A DNA stretch of 64,000 bases from Bradyrhizobium sp. CCBAU 53351 (GCF_015291745.1 NZ_CP030059.1:4801501-4865500); one strand, 5' to 3'; shown: positions 1-9,286, numbered from the stretch's first letter. The notes: generated from the letters alone by a model not told the origin. Translations and numbers: made by a program.

Positions 1-1155
1 TTTCGGACGCGGCGGCTTCGGCGTCGGATCGGCCGACGAGGTGGCCTCCCCGCCCGGCGGCGTTTCGGTGCCCGGCACCCTCACCGCCAGCAACAAGTTC
101 GACTCATGCATCCGCCAGCGGTAGCCGACGCCAAAGTCGATCGGCTGGGCGCGTGTGAACAGCTCGGCGTAGCGCTCCTGGTAGCGGCCGGGGAATTCGC
201 CGATCGGCCCGAGATAGCGGCCGAACGGGAAGAACCGCCATTGCCGGGCGCCGTAGTTCGCGAGCGGAATGCCGGAATCGTCCTGGATAATGGTGGCGCT
301 GTTGGCGAGCAGCCAGTCGCGGACCACCGCGAAATCGCTCTTGTGCAGAAGATAGGATGCACTCTTGAGCAGGCTGTTGCCGGGCCCCAGCGTCTCGCAA
401 AACTTCAGGAAGCCGGTGTTGCGCGCGCCGGCATTGGAAAGGTCGGTCGAGAAATAATACAGCGTGCGCGCTTCGCCATCGGGGCCTGCAAAGGTGATGC
501 GGACGCCGCGCGTCGCGTTACGCCCGGGATTGTCGTCGCCGACATGCACTGCCCCCTTGTCGTCGAGCGCGATCATCTCGACGTTGCGGATGGTCTTGCC
601 CGAGCGCGCGAGGAAGACATAGAGGATTGGCAAGGTGCCGTTGACCTGGTTGGCGTGCAGGTCGACCTTCATCTGCTTGGTGATGAAAAAGGAAAAGCTC
701 AGGATCGAGCCGAGCGAACGCTCGACATTGTAGAGCGCGGCACCGACCGAGCCGCGCGGCAGCCGCGTCAGATCGGGCACGGCGCCGACCGGCTCCAGCG
801 CGCCGAGCACGTAGGTGCTGGCCTTGGAATAGAAGGCGTTGGCGTAAAGGAAATCGGGGCCGCTGAACATGTAGAACATGGTCGGCCGGGGCGCGGCGAG
901 ATTGACGTCGGCCCAATCGCGGATCTTCGAGAGCTGGCGCTGTTCGAGCTGGGCGAAGGCGCCGTCGAAGAATTTTGCGTGGCGCTGCCAGCCGGGATCC
1001 CTCGTGAGCGGCAGCAGCGGCGAGTCCGCCGAAGGCTGCATGCCCGCAAGGAAGCGCGCGGTGTCATCGAAAGTGACGTCGGCGGCACGGGCGGACGAGA
1101 CGGCCGCAGCCAGCAAGGCAAGAGCGACGGCCACGATTCTGAGGGGTCGAAACAT
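1..1155 (-). CDS. Secreted protein of unknown function, 3' end beyond the window
   Basis: An open frame of 385 codons runs from an ATG at 1155 to the left edge with no stop, so the C-terminus is missing. The first ~25 residues are a clear Sec signal peptide (basic MFRPLR, a hydrophobic alanine-rich core, then ARA-AD). The mature part has mixed composition without a motif I recognise; the visible end turns proline-rich. The ATG lies 2 bases after the stop of the upstream permease gene and has no good ribosome binding site of its own, so translation is probably coupled. A periplasmic role linked to the permease is inference only. I know of no assigned function for such proteins. Confidence 0.8.
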   Translation of the reverse strand, partial: MFRPLRIVAVALALLAAAVSSARAADVTFDDTARFLAGMQPSADSPLLPLTRDPGWQRHAKFFDGAFAQLEQRQLSKIRDWADVNLAAPRPTMFYMFSGPDFLYANAFYSKASTYVLGALEPVGAVPDLTRLPRGSVGAALYNVERSLGSILSFSFFITKQMKVDLHANQVNGTLPILYVFLARSGKTIRNVEMIALDDKGAVHVGDDNPGRNATRGVRITFAGPDGEARTLYYFSTDLSNAGARNTGFLKFCETLGPGNSLLKSASYLLHKSDFAVVRDWLLANSATIIQDDSGIPLANYGARQWRFFPFGRYLGPIGEFPGRYQERYAELFTRAQPIDFGVGYRWRMHESNLLLAVRVPGTETPPGGEATSSADPTPKPPRPK

Positions 1156-1157
1156 AT

Positions 1158-2525
1158 CTATTCGCGATGATGTGAATGGCCAGCAGCGACCGGCCGCCTG
1201 CGGAAAACAGCATAAATCAACAGGCCCGAGAGCATGACGAGCATCCCCGAGAGCGACTGCACAGGCCGCTCGGTCAACAGGTAGTACATCATGAACCCGG
1301 TCACGAGCAGGAAAACCAGCGGCGTGAACGGGTATCCCCAGGCGCGATAGGGCCTCGGCAAGTCGGGATCGGTGATGCGCAGCTTGATGACGCCGGCGAC
1401 GGTGAAGAACGAGCAGAACAGCAGTGCAAATTGGATGAAGTCGAGCACCGCCTCGAAGCTGCGCGTGAACAGCAGAAGGTTGGCGATCGCGAGCTGAAAC
1501 AGGATGGCATAGGCCGGCGCGCCGCTCGTCGATCGCTTCGAGAACACGCGCAGGGCCGGAATGTCCTCCCCCATCGTCATCATCACGCGCGGGCCGATCC
1601 ACATCATCGCGGAGATCGAGGAGATCAGGCCGAAACAGATCATCGCCCCGACGATCCTGCCGCCGAGACCGCCGAAGATGGCACTGCCGGCGACGCTGGC
1701 GACATCGAGCTGGCCGGCGAGCGCGCCAACCGGCGTCGAGTAGAGAAACACTGCGTTCAGCGCGACGTACAGGACGAGCACGATCAGCGTGCCCGCGAGC
1801 AGCGCACGCGGCAGGTCCCGCTGCGGCATGTTCATCTCGCCGATGATGTAGGTCGCGGCATTCCAGCCCGAGAACGAATACATCACGAAGACGAGCCCGA
1901 TCGCGAAGGGCGCGCTGACGATATGGGCGAGATCGCCGGCCTGCGGTGTGAAGGCGATCGGCTGCGGCACGCCGATGACGAAGCCGGCGACCAGGAAGGC
2001 GACGATCAGGGCAACCTTGATGATGGTCGAGATCAGCTGGAAGGTCGAGGAGTGCCTGACGCCGGTCAGTTGCACCAGCGAGACCAGCCACACCACGGCG
2101 ATGGCAAGCGGGATCGGCGGCAGGTCTGGCACGACCGACTTGGCGTATTCGCCGAACGCCATCGCGGCAAGCGCGACCGGCGCTGCGAAGCCCACCGTCG
2201 CCGACACCCAGCCGGCGAGAAAGCCGAAAGCCGGATGATAGGCACGGCCGAGGAAATTGTACTCGCCGCTCGAGCGCGGAAACATCGCCCCGAGCTCGCT
2301 GTAGGCGAACACGCCGCAGAGCGCGACGATGCCGCCGACGGTCCACAGCAGCAGGATCGAGAAGCCGGACGGGATATCCTTGACCTGGAAGCCGAGGCTG
2401 GTGAAGACGCCGACCCCGATCATGTCGGCCACCACGATGGCGGTTGCGACCAGAACCGAGACCCCTGTCCCGCCTCCGGTCAGCCGGCCAGTCCAGGGTG
2501 CCGTTCCCGCATCTGATGCCGTCAT
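1158..2525 (-). CDS. APC-superfamily amino acid permease
   Basis: 455 residues, hydrophobic throughout and the usual length for a 12-helix APC transporter. The first helix carries the glycine-rich unwound motif (MIGVGVFTSLGF, about residues 35-46) that contacts the amino group of substrates in this superfamily. The C-terminal part has the PRPYRAWGYP motif typical of the LAT/APC branch. The ATG follows AAGGA at good spacing. The gene is the first of a two-gene minus-strand unit with the secreted protein ending at the left edge. Substrate specificity cannot be read from the sequence; uptake or exchange of an amino acid is the safe statement. Confidence 0.9.
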   Translation of the reverse strand: MTASDAGTAPWTGRLTGGGTGVSVLVATAIVVADMIGVGVFTSLGFQVKDIPSGFSILLLWTVGGIVALCGVFAYSELGAMFPRSSGEYNFLGRAYHPAFGFLAGWVSATVGFAAPVALAAMAFGEYAKSVVPDLPPIPLAIAVVWLVSLVQLTGVRHSSTFQLISTIIKVALIVAFLVAGFVIGVPQPIAFTPQAGDLAHIVSAPFAIGLVFVMYSFSGWNAATYIIGEMNMPQRDLPRALLAGTLIVLVLYVALNAVFLYSTPVGALAGQLDVASVAGSAIFGGLGGRIVGAMICFGLISSISAMMWIGPRVMMTMGEDIPALRVFSKRSTSGAPAYAILFQLAIANLLLFTRSFEAVLDFIQFALLFCSFFTVAGVIKLRITDPDLPRPYRAWGYPFTPLVFLLVTGFMMYYLLTERPVQSLSGMLVMLSGLLIYAVFRRRPVAAGHSHHRE

Positions 2526-2844
2526 CGGGGTCCTTAAGCCGAGGCGTCTCGCCTCGCGGGCGCATCGTGCAGTTTGGCCCAGTCAATTCAAGCAGGGTTA
2601 ACAAGGGTTAAATGAGGCAGCGGCAGCGGGTATTTCAGCACCGCTTATCCCCGCTGTCAGACGAAAAGGCCGCCGAGCACCGGAAAGTCCCGCTCCTTCT
2701 CCCCACAATCAGGACACGATTGCGTGGTCCTTTTGAGCGTTCCGGATGTGGGGAAGTTTCTCCGGACGCTTAACGTCGCCTAAACGCCGGTCGGCTCAAT
2801 TGTCTCAATAATGCCGATGGACGTGACTTTGGGGTCATGGGTGG
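2526..2844. other. Intergenic region between divergent genes
   Basis: 319 bases separating the permease from the hydrolase lipoprotein. It holds two TTAA repeats 6 bases apart near 2597-2611 (one base short of a CtrA box) and an imperfect hairpin at about 2702-2727 (AGGACAC ... GTGGTCCT) followed by TTTTGAG, which could be a weak plus-strand terminator or leader structure. No gene is seen. Confidence 0.4.
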
Positions 2845-4167
2845 ATGGTCGGGGCCGTTCCGAAACCGAGAGCTGATGATCGTGCTGATCGGACACCGTC
2901 CGGTCGGCGCGGTCGTGCGCTCCCGGCCTGCCTGATCTCAGCCTTGGTGCCGCTGTCGCTGACGCTGGTTCAATGCGGCAAGGCGCCGAACCCGGCGGCG
3001 CTCGCGGCGAACTCGCAGGCCAATGTGCAGGTGGTCGTCAAGACCAACACCCAAGTCGCGAGCGGCGACACGTTCGAGGATCGCTTCCCGGCCCCCCAGT
3101 TCAGGGAGCGCTTCCCGTCGGCGAGCGAAAGTCTCCTGCAACGGCAGATGTCGGACTTCTCGCCCAAGCACGCCGTACAGCACCAGCCGCCGGAGCAGGC
3201 GCCCTACAAGGTCGCATCGCTCGAGCCGCAGGTCCCCTATAAGCGTTCGCCACGCGACGATTTGACGACCCTCGTCAGCATGAAGTCGTCGGCCTTCCCC
3301 TATTTCGGCAACAACCCCGCCTCCGACGCGCCGTTCCTCAACATCTCCAAGGGCGACCGCCGCGGTCATCGCAGCTATTCCGGTCGCGTGTTCTGGCAGG
3401 ACGAGACCTACAATGACAGCCGCGTGCTGGTGCACGTGCCCGAGCATTTCGACGTGCGTAAGCCGGGCGTGATCGTGGTGTTCTTCCACGGCAACGGCGC
3501 AACGCTCGAACGCGACGTGCGCGATCGCCAGCTGGTGCCCAAGCAGATCACCGATTCCGGCGCCAATGCCGTGCTGCTTGCACCGCAGATGGCCGTCGAT
3601 GCCGCCGATTCCAGCGCCGGCAAGTTCTGGCAACCGGGCGGCTTCAAGCGCTTCATGGCGGAATCGGCCGACCACCTCGCCCGCGTCACCGGCGATCCCA
3701 ACAGCGCGCGCGCCTTTGCCAACATGCCGATCGTGATCGTCGGCTATAGCGGCGGCTTCCTGCCGACGGCCTGGAGCCTGGAGGTCGGCGGCATCAGCGA
3801 CCGCGTCCGCGGCGTCGTGCTGCTCGACGCCGTCTATGGCGAAATGGACAAGTTCGCATCCTGGATCGAGAGCCATCGTTCCGGCTTCTTCGTCAGCGCC
3901 TACACCCGCGGCACGGCGCGGCGCGACCGCGAGCTGATGAGCACGCTCCGCCAGAAAGGCATCAGCGTCGCCGAGGACATGGATGAGCCGCTCCGTCCAG
4001 GCAGCGTGGTGTTCGTCGAGACCGCCGACGGCATCACCCATCGCGACTATGTCACCCGCGCCTGGACGCGGGATCCGCTCAAGGACGTGCTGGTGAAGAT
4101 GGCTGCGACGCCAGCGCTGGCGGTGACGCGGGTGGCCTCCACCAATCCGTCGGCGGCGAGCCGCTAA
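2845..4167 (+). CDS. Membrane- or lipid-anchored alpha/beta-hydrolase-like protein
   Basis: 440 residues. A basic N-terminus is followed by a hydrophobic stretch ending in LTLVQCGK, which resembles a lipobox although glutamine before the cysteine is unusual. Residues ~60-150 are polar and probably a linker. The rest looks like an alpha/beta hydrolase: a strand leading to FFHGNGA (oxyanion-hole HG) and the nucleophile elbow VGYSGG with Ser as likely nucleophile, followed by LLDAVYG; a late histidine in DGITHRDYV could complete the triad. Periplasmic location is inferred from the N-terminus. Substrate unknown. The gene stands alone. Confidence 0.75.
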   Translation: MVGAVPKPRADDRADRTPSGRRGRALPACLISALVPLSLTLVQCGKAPNPAALAANSQANVQVVVKTNTQVASGDTFEDRFPAPQFRERFPSASESLLQRQMSDFSPKHAVQHQPPEQAPYKVASLEPQVPYKRSPRDDLTTLVSMKSSAFPYFGNNPASDAPFLNISKGDRRGHRSYSGRVFWQDETYNDSRVLVHVPEHFDVRKPGVIVVFFHGNGATLERDVRDRQLVPKQITDSGANAVLLAPQMAVDAADSSAGKFWQPGGFKRFMAESADHLARVTGDPNSARAFANMPIVIVGYSGGFLPTAWSLEVGGISDRVRGVVLLDAVYGEMDKFASWIESHRSGFFVSAYTRGTARRDRELMSTLRQKGISVAEDMDEPLRPGSVVFVETADGITHRDYVTRAWTRDPLKDVLVKMAATPALAVTRVASTNPSAASR

Positions 4168-4334
4168 CCGATTTTGCGCGCGGCGGTATTCGGCTGCGTT
4201 GCCTGCAATTCTCGCAGGCTTTGATCAAAATGTGATGTTGATGGCCGAAATCCCCGGAAGCCGCCGGATTGCTTCCGCCGGCAAGGCTCATACTTTGCCG
4301 GCCGGTTTGTGATTGGAATTCTGCGGGGGCGGCA

Positions 4335-4661
4335 GTGCGTCAGGGATTGTACAAGGTCGACTTCCACACCGTGCACGGAACGGGCTGCGGCGTCGTCTAT
4401 GTGATGGATGGCAGGATGCGCGGGGGCAATTCCGCCTTCGCCTTCATCGGCACCTATACGGGCGAAGGCGACAGCATCAAGGTCAAGATCTCGACCCAGC
4501 GCTACAATGACGACCCGTCCTTCAAGGCGCTGTTTGGCGTCGACCGGATCACGCTGGCGCTCGCCGGCCGGGAGGACGGCGACACCGCGGAATTCGAGGG
4601 CAACGCACTGCAGGCGCCGGGCGTTGCCTTCCGGGCCGTGCTCAGCCGGATCAGCGACTGA
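4335..4661 (+). CDS. GrlR-like small regulatory protein
   Basis: 108 residues from the GTG at 4335 (VRQGLYKVDFHT), chosen because a GGGGG stretch precedes it; an ATG at 4269 would add 22 residues that do not look like this family. The pattern of a short beta-rich protein starting with LYKV, then GxGVVYVMDGRMRGGNSAFAF and later a glycine-rich repeat of the same kind resembles the GrlR family, first known as a negative regulator of the LEE type III secretion genes in enteropathogens. Homologues are also found in soil alphaproteobacteria where the role is not established. No type III secretion gene is nearby, so no such role is claimed. Confidence 0.7.
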   Translation: MRQGLYKVDFHTVHGTGCGVVYVMDGRMRGGNSAFAFIGTYTGEGDSIKVKISTQRYNDDPSFKALFGVDRITLALAGREDGDTAEFEGNALQAPGVAFRAVLSRISD

Positions 4662-4709
4662 GCCTCAGCCGATCCAGCCTCTGCTCTTGCAGCCTCAGGT
4701 CTAGCAGCC

Positions 4710-5099
4710 TCAGCTCTTGGGCAGCTTCGGGATGCTCTCGGCGAAGCCGTTGTAGCAGGCGAGCCGCTCGTCCTCTTCCTTGAAGAATTTGCAATCGGCG
4801 TAGCCCTTGGCCTTCGCCGGTTTCGGCTTCGGCGCCGGCGGGATAATGGCGTCGTAGCAGTTCAGCCGGTCCTTGGTGCCGTCATCGAGCTCCAGGCAGG
4901 CCTGGAGCCGCACCGCGATCGACTGCGGCTTGCCCTTCGGCGCCGCAGCCGGCTTCGCCGCCGCTTCCTTGGTCCCCGCCTTGGTACCCTTGGGCTTGAC
5001 CTGCACCAAGGGCTTGTCCCCGACCATCGGTGGCTTGTCGGCTTGCGCAAACGCGGAGGCTGAATAGAGCACCGCGGCAACCGCCAGAATCATCCTCAT
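4710..5099 (-). CDS. Small secreted protein with paired cysteines
   Basis: 129 residues from the ATG at 5099 (MRMILAVAAVLYSASAFA), chosen over an upstream TTG because it begins the signal peptide cleanly and follows an AGAGAG stretch. After the signal peptide comes a Lys/Ala/Pro-rich linker, then two short cysteine motifs of the form C-x(8)-RLNCYD and C-x(8)-RLACYN. Similar C...RL.CYD motifs occur in VasI-type and other periplasmic proteins, where the cysteines form disulfides. No type VI secretion genes are nearby. Function unknown. Confidence 0.75.
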   Translation of the reverse strand: MRMILAVAAVLYSASAFAQADKPPMVGDKPLVQVKPKGTKAGTKEAAAKPAAAPKGKPQSIAVRLQACLELDDGTKDRLNCYDAIIPPAPKPKPAKAKGYADCKFFKEEDERLACYNGFAESIPKLPKS

Positions 5100-5189
5100 T
5101 TCAGTCAACTCTCTTTGGTCCCCATGACCGGCCTTCTAGCGCTCCCGCGCGCGGTTTGCCAAGCACCTTGCGCACAGGAAACGCGGCAG

Positions 5190-6362
5190 TCAGGCCGCGG
5201 CGGCAACCCGATGGGGCCGGGTCAGGACGATCAGGATCAGCGCCAGCACGACGAAACCGACTGCAACGAAGCCGAGCGTATGCAGGAGCTCGCGGGCGAA
5301 CAACAATCCCCCGATGGCGGAGCCGACGGCCTGGCCGATATAGAGGACCGACGTGTTGAGCGCGACGGTCGCCGATGCCAGGGGCGGCGCGGCCGCAACC
5401 AGCCGCACCTGCTGCATCGAATTGGTCGAGGCAAAACCGAGACCCCAGACCGCGACCCCGGCCGCCATGAAGGCAAGCGCGCCTGCGCCGATCGCCCAGC
5501 CGGCGATGCCGGTCAGCAGCAGGCAGGCGAACAGCAGCGACGTGCGATAAGGCCCCCAACTGTCGACGATGCGGGTGGCGATGACGACGCCGAGGAAGCC
5601 GCAGACACCGTAGAGCGCGAACACCATGCCGATCGCATCGGGGCCGGCGCCGGTGAGCTTGCCCAGCAGCGGACCCATGAAGGTGAACACCACGAACTGC
5701 CCCGACATCTGCAGCATGGTGATCGCGAGCAGCAGCAGAATTGTCTTGTCGCGGCCGACCTCGCGCCAGGTCTTCAGATCCACCGGCACCCCCTTCAAGC
5801 CCGCCGGCAAGCGCAGCAGCAACAGCAGGACGCTGAGACAACCGAGCGCGCCGATCCCGCCATAGGCCGCCTGCCAGCCGTAGCGGCTGGCGATGAAGGT
5901 GATCAGCGGCAAGCCGACGGCGGCAGCCAGCGACCAGCCGAGAAAGATATAGGCGATGGTGCTGCCGCGCCGCTCAGTCGGCACGATCATCGCCGCGGTG
6001 CCGGCAGCCTGCGGCGTATAGAGCGCACCGACGGCGAGCATCACGAGACGGATGACGAGGAGGCTGGTGTAGCCGGGCGCAAGGGCCGAGGCGAGATTGC
6101 CGAGCGCGAGCACCGCGAGCGTCGTCGTCAGCAGCGTGCGCCGTTCGATGCGGCTGGTCAGCCAGGCCGTCAGCGGCGAGCCGATGCACAGCGTCACCGC
6201 GCCGAAGGTGATCAGCAGCCCGGCGGCATGAATGCTGATGTCGAGCCCCCTCGCCAACTCCGGCAGCATGCCCGCCGGGGCCAGCACGGAGCAGCCGGTG
6301 ACGAGATTGCCAAGCATGAGGGCAGTTGGCGCGAAACGGCCGGCGGCAGGGGATTTTTCCAT
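5190..6362 (-). CDS. MFS transporter, probable drug or metabolite exporter
   Basis: 390 residues, hydrophobic with twelve likely helices. The loop after helix 2 carries a diverged MFS signature (GSPLTAWLTSRIERR) and helix 5 carries a proline/glycine-rich region (GWSLAAAVGLPL) resembling the antiporter motif C of the 12-helix DHA1 exporters (AraJ/YdhP type). That points to proton-driven efflux, with no indication of the substrate. It is a single gene on the minus strand, divergent from thrS. No good ribosome binding site precedes the ATG at 6362, so the start could be somewhat downstream. Confidence 0.85.
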   Translation of the reverse strand: MEKSPAAGRFAPTALMLGNLVTGCSVLAPAGMLPELARGLDISIHAAGLLITFGAVTLCIGSPLTAWLTSRIERRTLLTTTLAVLALGNLASALAPGYTSLLVIRLVMLAVGALYTPQAAGTAAMIVPTERRGSTIAYIFLGWSLAAAVGLPLITFIASRYGWQAAYGGIGALGCLSVLLLLLRLPAGLKGVPVDLKTWREVGRDKTILLLLAITMLQMSGQFVVFTFMGPLLGKLTGAGPDAIGMVFALYGVCGFLGVVIATRIVDSWGPYRTSLLFACLLLTGIAGWAIGAGALAFMAAGVAVWGLGFASTNSMQQVRLVAAAPPLASATVALNTSVLYIGQAVGSAIGGLLFARELLHTLGFVAVGFVVLALILIVLTRPHRVAAAA

Positions 6363-6466
6363 GCAAGTGCATGTAGAGCAGGCCCGCCGCCCGTTAAAGC
6401 CCCGTTGCTCGAAATAGTTCGTGCCAGGCCCCGGCTTTTGCGCGCCGATTTCTTGGAATTGCCGGA

Positions 6467-6494
6467 TTGCGCAGGCCGAATCGCCTGATATATC
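6467..6494 (+). promoter_or_regulatory. Candidate sigma-70 promoter of thrS
   Basis: TTGCGC and TATATC separated by 16 bases, ending 55 bases before the thrS ATG. It is the best match to a housekeeping promoter in this gap, but the -35 box is imperfect. Confidence 0.35.
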
Positions 6495-6509
6495 GCTCGT
6501 TCCCGCTTA

Positions 6510-6527
6510 CCTGCGCTCGTTCGCAGG
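6510..6527 (+). promoter_or_regulatory. thrS leader hairpin, possible operator
   Basis: A perfect 6-bp stem (CCTGCG/CGCAGG) with loop CTCGTT, ending 22 bases before the start codon and just before the AGGAG ribosome binding site. The loop contains C-G-T, like the anticodon-like loop that E. coli threonyl-tRNA synthetase binds to repress its own mRNA. That mechanism is known in enterobacteria; its presence here is inference. Confidence 0.35.
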
Positions 6528-6549
6528 AGTGAGCCTCAGGAGAAAAGCA

Positions 6550-8595
6550 ATGACCGAACAGCCCCCCAAATCCGAGTCCGGCTTCCAGTACAGCCTCTCC
6601 AATCTCAAGCCCGTGACCCCAGCCGCCAAAATCACCCTCACCTTCCCCGACGGCGCCAAGCGCGAATACGACAAGAGCATCACGGGCCTCGATATCGCCA
6701 AGGGCATCTCGCCGTCGCTGGCCAAGCGCACGGTTGCGATGGCGCTCGACGGCGTGCTCACCGACCTCAACGATCCCATCGAGGACGATGCCAAGATCGA
6801 GCTCGTCAACCGCGACGACCCGCGCGCGCTGGAATTGATCCGCCACGATTGCGCCCACGTGCTCGCCGAAGCCGTGCAGACGCTGTGGCCGGGCACGCAG
6901 GTCACCATCGGTCCGGTGATCGAGAACGGCTTCTACTACGACTTCTTCCGCAACGAGCCGTTCACGCCGGAAGACTTTGCCGCGATCGAGAAAAAGATGC
7001 GCGAGATCATCGCGCGCGACAAGCCTTTCACCAAGGAAGTCTGGGACCGCGAGAAAACCAAACAGGTGTTCCGCGACAAGGGCGAGGCCTTCAAGGTCGA
7101 GCTGGTCGATGCCATTCCCGGCACCGAGCCGATCAAGATCTACTACCAGGGCGACTGGTTCGATTTGTGCCGCGGCCCGCACATGACCTCGACCGGCAAG
7201 GTCGGTAACGCGTTCAAGCTGATGAAGGTTGCCGGCGCCTATTGGCGGGGCGACAGCAACAACCCGATGCTGACCCGCATCTACGGCACCGCCTTCGCCA
7301 AGCAGGAGGACCTCGACGCTTATCTCAAGCAGATCGAGGAAGCCGAGAAACGCGACCATCGCAAGCTCGGGCGCGAGCTGGACCTCTTCCACTTCCAGGA
7401 GGAAGGTCCGGGCGTCGTGTTCTGGCACCCGAAGGGCTGGACCATCTTCCAGCAGCTCATCGCCTATATGCGCCGCCGCCTGACCGGCGATTACAGCGAG
7501 GTCAACGCGCCGCAGATCCTCGACAAGGTGCTGTGGGAGACCTCGGGCCATTGGGGCTGGTATCGCGAGAACATGTTCGCGGCGCAGTCGGCCGGCGACG
7601 AGGCGGAGGACAAGCGCTGGTTTGCGCTGAAGCCGATGAACTGCCCCGGCCACGTGCAGATCTTCAAGCACGGCCTGAAGAGCTACCGCGACCTGCCCTT
7701 GCGCCTCGCCGAGTTCGGCGTGGTGCATCGCTACGAGCCCTCGGGCGCCATGCACGGCTTGATGCGCGTGCGCGGCTTCACCCAGGACGACGCGCACATC
7801 TTCTGCACCGAGGACCAGCTTGCCGAGGAATGCTTGAAGATCAACGACCTGATCCTGTCGACCTATGCCGATTTCGGCTTCACCGGCGATCTCACCGTGA
7901 AGCTGTCGACCCGGCCGGAAAAGCGCGTCGGCACGGACGAGATGTGGGATCACGCCGAGCGCGTGATGGCGACGGTGCTGCGCGAAATCCAGACGCAGAA
8001 CAACCACATCAGGACCGAGATCAACCCGGGCGAAGGCGCCTTCTACGGACCGAAGTTCGAATACGTGCTGCGCGACGCCATCGGCCGCGACTGGCAGTGC
8101 GGCACCACGCAAGTCGACTTCAACCTGCCGGAGCGGTTCGGTGCGTTCTACATCGACCATGACGGCGGCAAGAAACCGCCCGTGATGGTGCACCGCGCGA
8201 TCTGCGGCTCGATGGAGCGCTATATCGGCATCCTGATCGAGCACTATGCCGGCAACTTCCCGCTCTGGCTGTCGCCGGTGCAGGCGGTGGTCACCACCAT
8301 CACTTCGGAAGGCGACGAATACGCCAAGGTGGTGATGGAGCAGGCTCGGCGCGCCGGGCTTCGGGTCGAGATCGACCTGCGCAACGAAAAGATCAACTAC
8401 AAGGTCCGCGAGCACTCGCTGGCCAAGATCCCGGCGCTGCTCGTGGTCGGCAAAAAGGAGGCCGAGACGCATTCGGTCTCGGTCCGCCGGCTCGGCAGCG
8501 ACGGCCAGAAGGTGATGACGACCGCCGAGGCGATCGCCGCGCTGGTCGACGAGGCGACGCCGCCGGATGTGAAGCGAGCGCGCGGGACCGCCTGA
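6550..8595 (+). CDS. thrS: Threonyl-tRNA synthetase
   Basis: 681 residues, full length for bacterial ThrRS, starting at the ATG at 6550 behind AGGAGAAAA. Domains in order: TGS (about 25-88), the editing/SAD domain with H-x3-H at 99-103 and a second cluster around DLCRGPH, the class II catalytic core with MNCPGH (zinc cysteine), motif 2 ([18 protein letters not shown]) and motif 3 ([13 protein letters not shown]), and the anticodon-binding domain from about residue 575. It charges tRNA-Thr with threonine and edits Ser-tRNA-Thr in the cytoplasm. It is a single gene; a hairpin just upstream may be regulatory. Confidence 0.98.
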   Translation: MTEQPPKSESGFQYSLSNLKPVTPAAKITLTFPDGAKREYDKSITGLDIAKGISPSLAKRTVAMALDGVLTDLNDPIEDDAKIELVNRDDPRALELIRHDCAHVLAEAVQTLWPGTQVTIGPVIENGFYYDFFRNEPFTPEDFAAIEKKMREIIARDKPFTKEVWDREKTKQVFRDKGEAFKVELVDAIPGTEPIKIYYQGDWFDLCRGPHMTSTGKVGNAFKLMKVAGAYWRGDSNNPMLTRIYGTAFAKQEDLDAYLKQIEEAEKRDHRKLGRELDLFHFQEEGPGVVFWHPKGWTIFQQLIAYMRRRLTGDYSEVNAPQILDKVLWETSGHWGWYRENMFAAQSAGDEAEDKRWFALKPMNCPGHVQIFKHGLKSYRDLPLRLAEFGVVHRYEPSGAMHGLMRVRGFTQDDAHIFCTEDQLAEECLKINDLILSTYADFGFTGDLTVKLSTRPEKRVGTDEMWDHAERVMATVLREIQTQNNHIRTEINPGEGAFYGPKFEYVLRDAIGRDWQCGTTQVDFNLPERFGAFYIDHDGGKKPPVMVHRAICGSMERYIGILIEHYAGNFPLWLSPVQAVVTTITSEGDEYAKVVMEQARRAGLRVEIDLRNEKINYKVREHSLAKIPALLVVGKKEAETHSVSVRRLGSDGQKVMTTAEAIAALVDEATPPDVKRARGTA

Positions 8596-8601
8596 CGTCG
8601 T

Positions 8602-8976
8602 TCAAGCCGCCCTGTCTTGCCCAACTTTAATGAGGGACTCGGCCGGAATGCCGAGCCCCTCATGCAGGCGTCGGATCATGCTGAGCGTCAATTCGCGCCG
8701 CCGGTTGAGCACCTCGTGAACCCGATTGCGGCTGCCGATAAAGGGAATCAAGTCCCTTGGCTGCAGGCCGCTCTGCTCCATATGATACTTAATGGCTTCT
8801 ACCGGATCCGGCAGATCGAGCCGGTAATGCTTACGCTCCCACGCCTCCACGAGCGTCACAAGCACATCAAGCCGATCGCCCTCAGGCGAGTTTCGGCGCG
8901 CACTCATCAACGTCTCGATCTCTTTGAGGGCGCGACGATAATCCCGGTTAGACTTGATTGGCGCGATTTCCATCAT
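8602..8976 (-). CDS. higA: HigA-type antitoxin with Xre-family helix-turn-helix
   Basis: 124 residues from the ATG at 8976 (MMEIAPIKSNRDYRRA), preceded by AAGG at good spacing. The N-terminal half (residues 1-70) is the acidic/basic helical part typical of COG5499 antitoxins; the C-terminal half contains a helix-turn-helix (LQPRDLIPFIGSRNRVHEVL, then a second helix pair). It should bind and neutralise the toxin encoded just upstream and repress the operon by binding the palindrome at 9305-9319. The toxin-first order and the 7-base gap are the higBA arrangement. It ends 6 bases after thrS, tail to tail. Confidence 0.88.
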   Translation of the reverse strand: MMEIAPIKSNRDYRRALKEIETLMSARRNSPEGDRLDVLVTLVEAWERKHYRLDLPDPVEAIKYHMEQSGLQPRDLIPFIGSRNRVHEVLNRRRELTLSMIRRLHEGLGIPAESLIKVGQDRAA

Positions 8977-8983
8977 CGACCTT

Positions 8984-9286
8984 CTAAATGGTTTGCGCAT
9001 CGATTGCGTCGTATTGCCGATGCGTTCCGACAAAGCGGACATAGACTACGCGGTATGGGTAATTGATCCAGACCACGACACGATATTTGTTGCCGGCGAC
9101 GTTGAAGACGACGCGGCCATCCCTGAGGATGCTAGCGGTTCTGATATCTCGCTTGACGTCCGCGGGCTTCGCCCAATCGGCCCGCTTGACCTGCCGAAAC
9201 CAAGCCATCAGAGGTTCGCGAGCGTCGGAAGGCTCGCTCGCCCGATCGAGAAATGCCTTGATCGTGCTGAGCGCTATGATCCTCAT
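8984..9286 (-). CDS. higB: HigB-type mRNA interferase toxin
   Basis: 100 residues from the ATG at 9286 (MRIIALSTIKAFLDRA). An ATG at 9295 is also possible; one at 9322 would lie across the palindromic operator and is less likely. The protein is of the HigB/RelE-superfamily type: the central RDGRVVFNVAGNKYRVVVWI and the following YRVVYVRFVGTHRQYDAI match the pattern of ribosome-dependent RNases of this family, which cut mRNA when the antitoxin is degraded. It is the first gene of a two-gene operon wedged between thrS and a nitroreductase gene, consistent with a mobile small module. Confidence 0.88.
   Translation of the reverse strand: MRIIALSTIKAFLDRASEPSDAREPLMAWFRQVKRADWAKPADVKRDIRTASILRDGRVVFNVAGNKYRVVVWINYPYRVVYVRFVGTHRQYDAIDAQTI

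Noticed and set aside
1176..2516. Long frame antisense to the permease, and similar ones opposite the MFS, GGDEF-EAL and membrane-protein genes
   Set aside because: All lie opposite well-supported genes, are rich in Arg/His/Asp/Gly low-complexity sequence and lack ribosome binding sites.
2597..2611. CtrA box at the TTAA repeats upstream of the hydrolase lipoprotein
   Set aside because: Spacing is 6 bases, one short of the consensus.
4710..5099. Type VI secretion accessory protein (VasI)
   Set aside because: Only the short C...RL.CYD motif matches; no other T6SS gene is present.
6394..8472. A very long open frame opposite thrS (about 690 codons)
   Set aside because: It is complementary to a confirmed synthetase gene, its peptide has no recognisable fold, and long antisense frames are expected from the strong third-position G/C bias.
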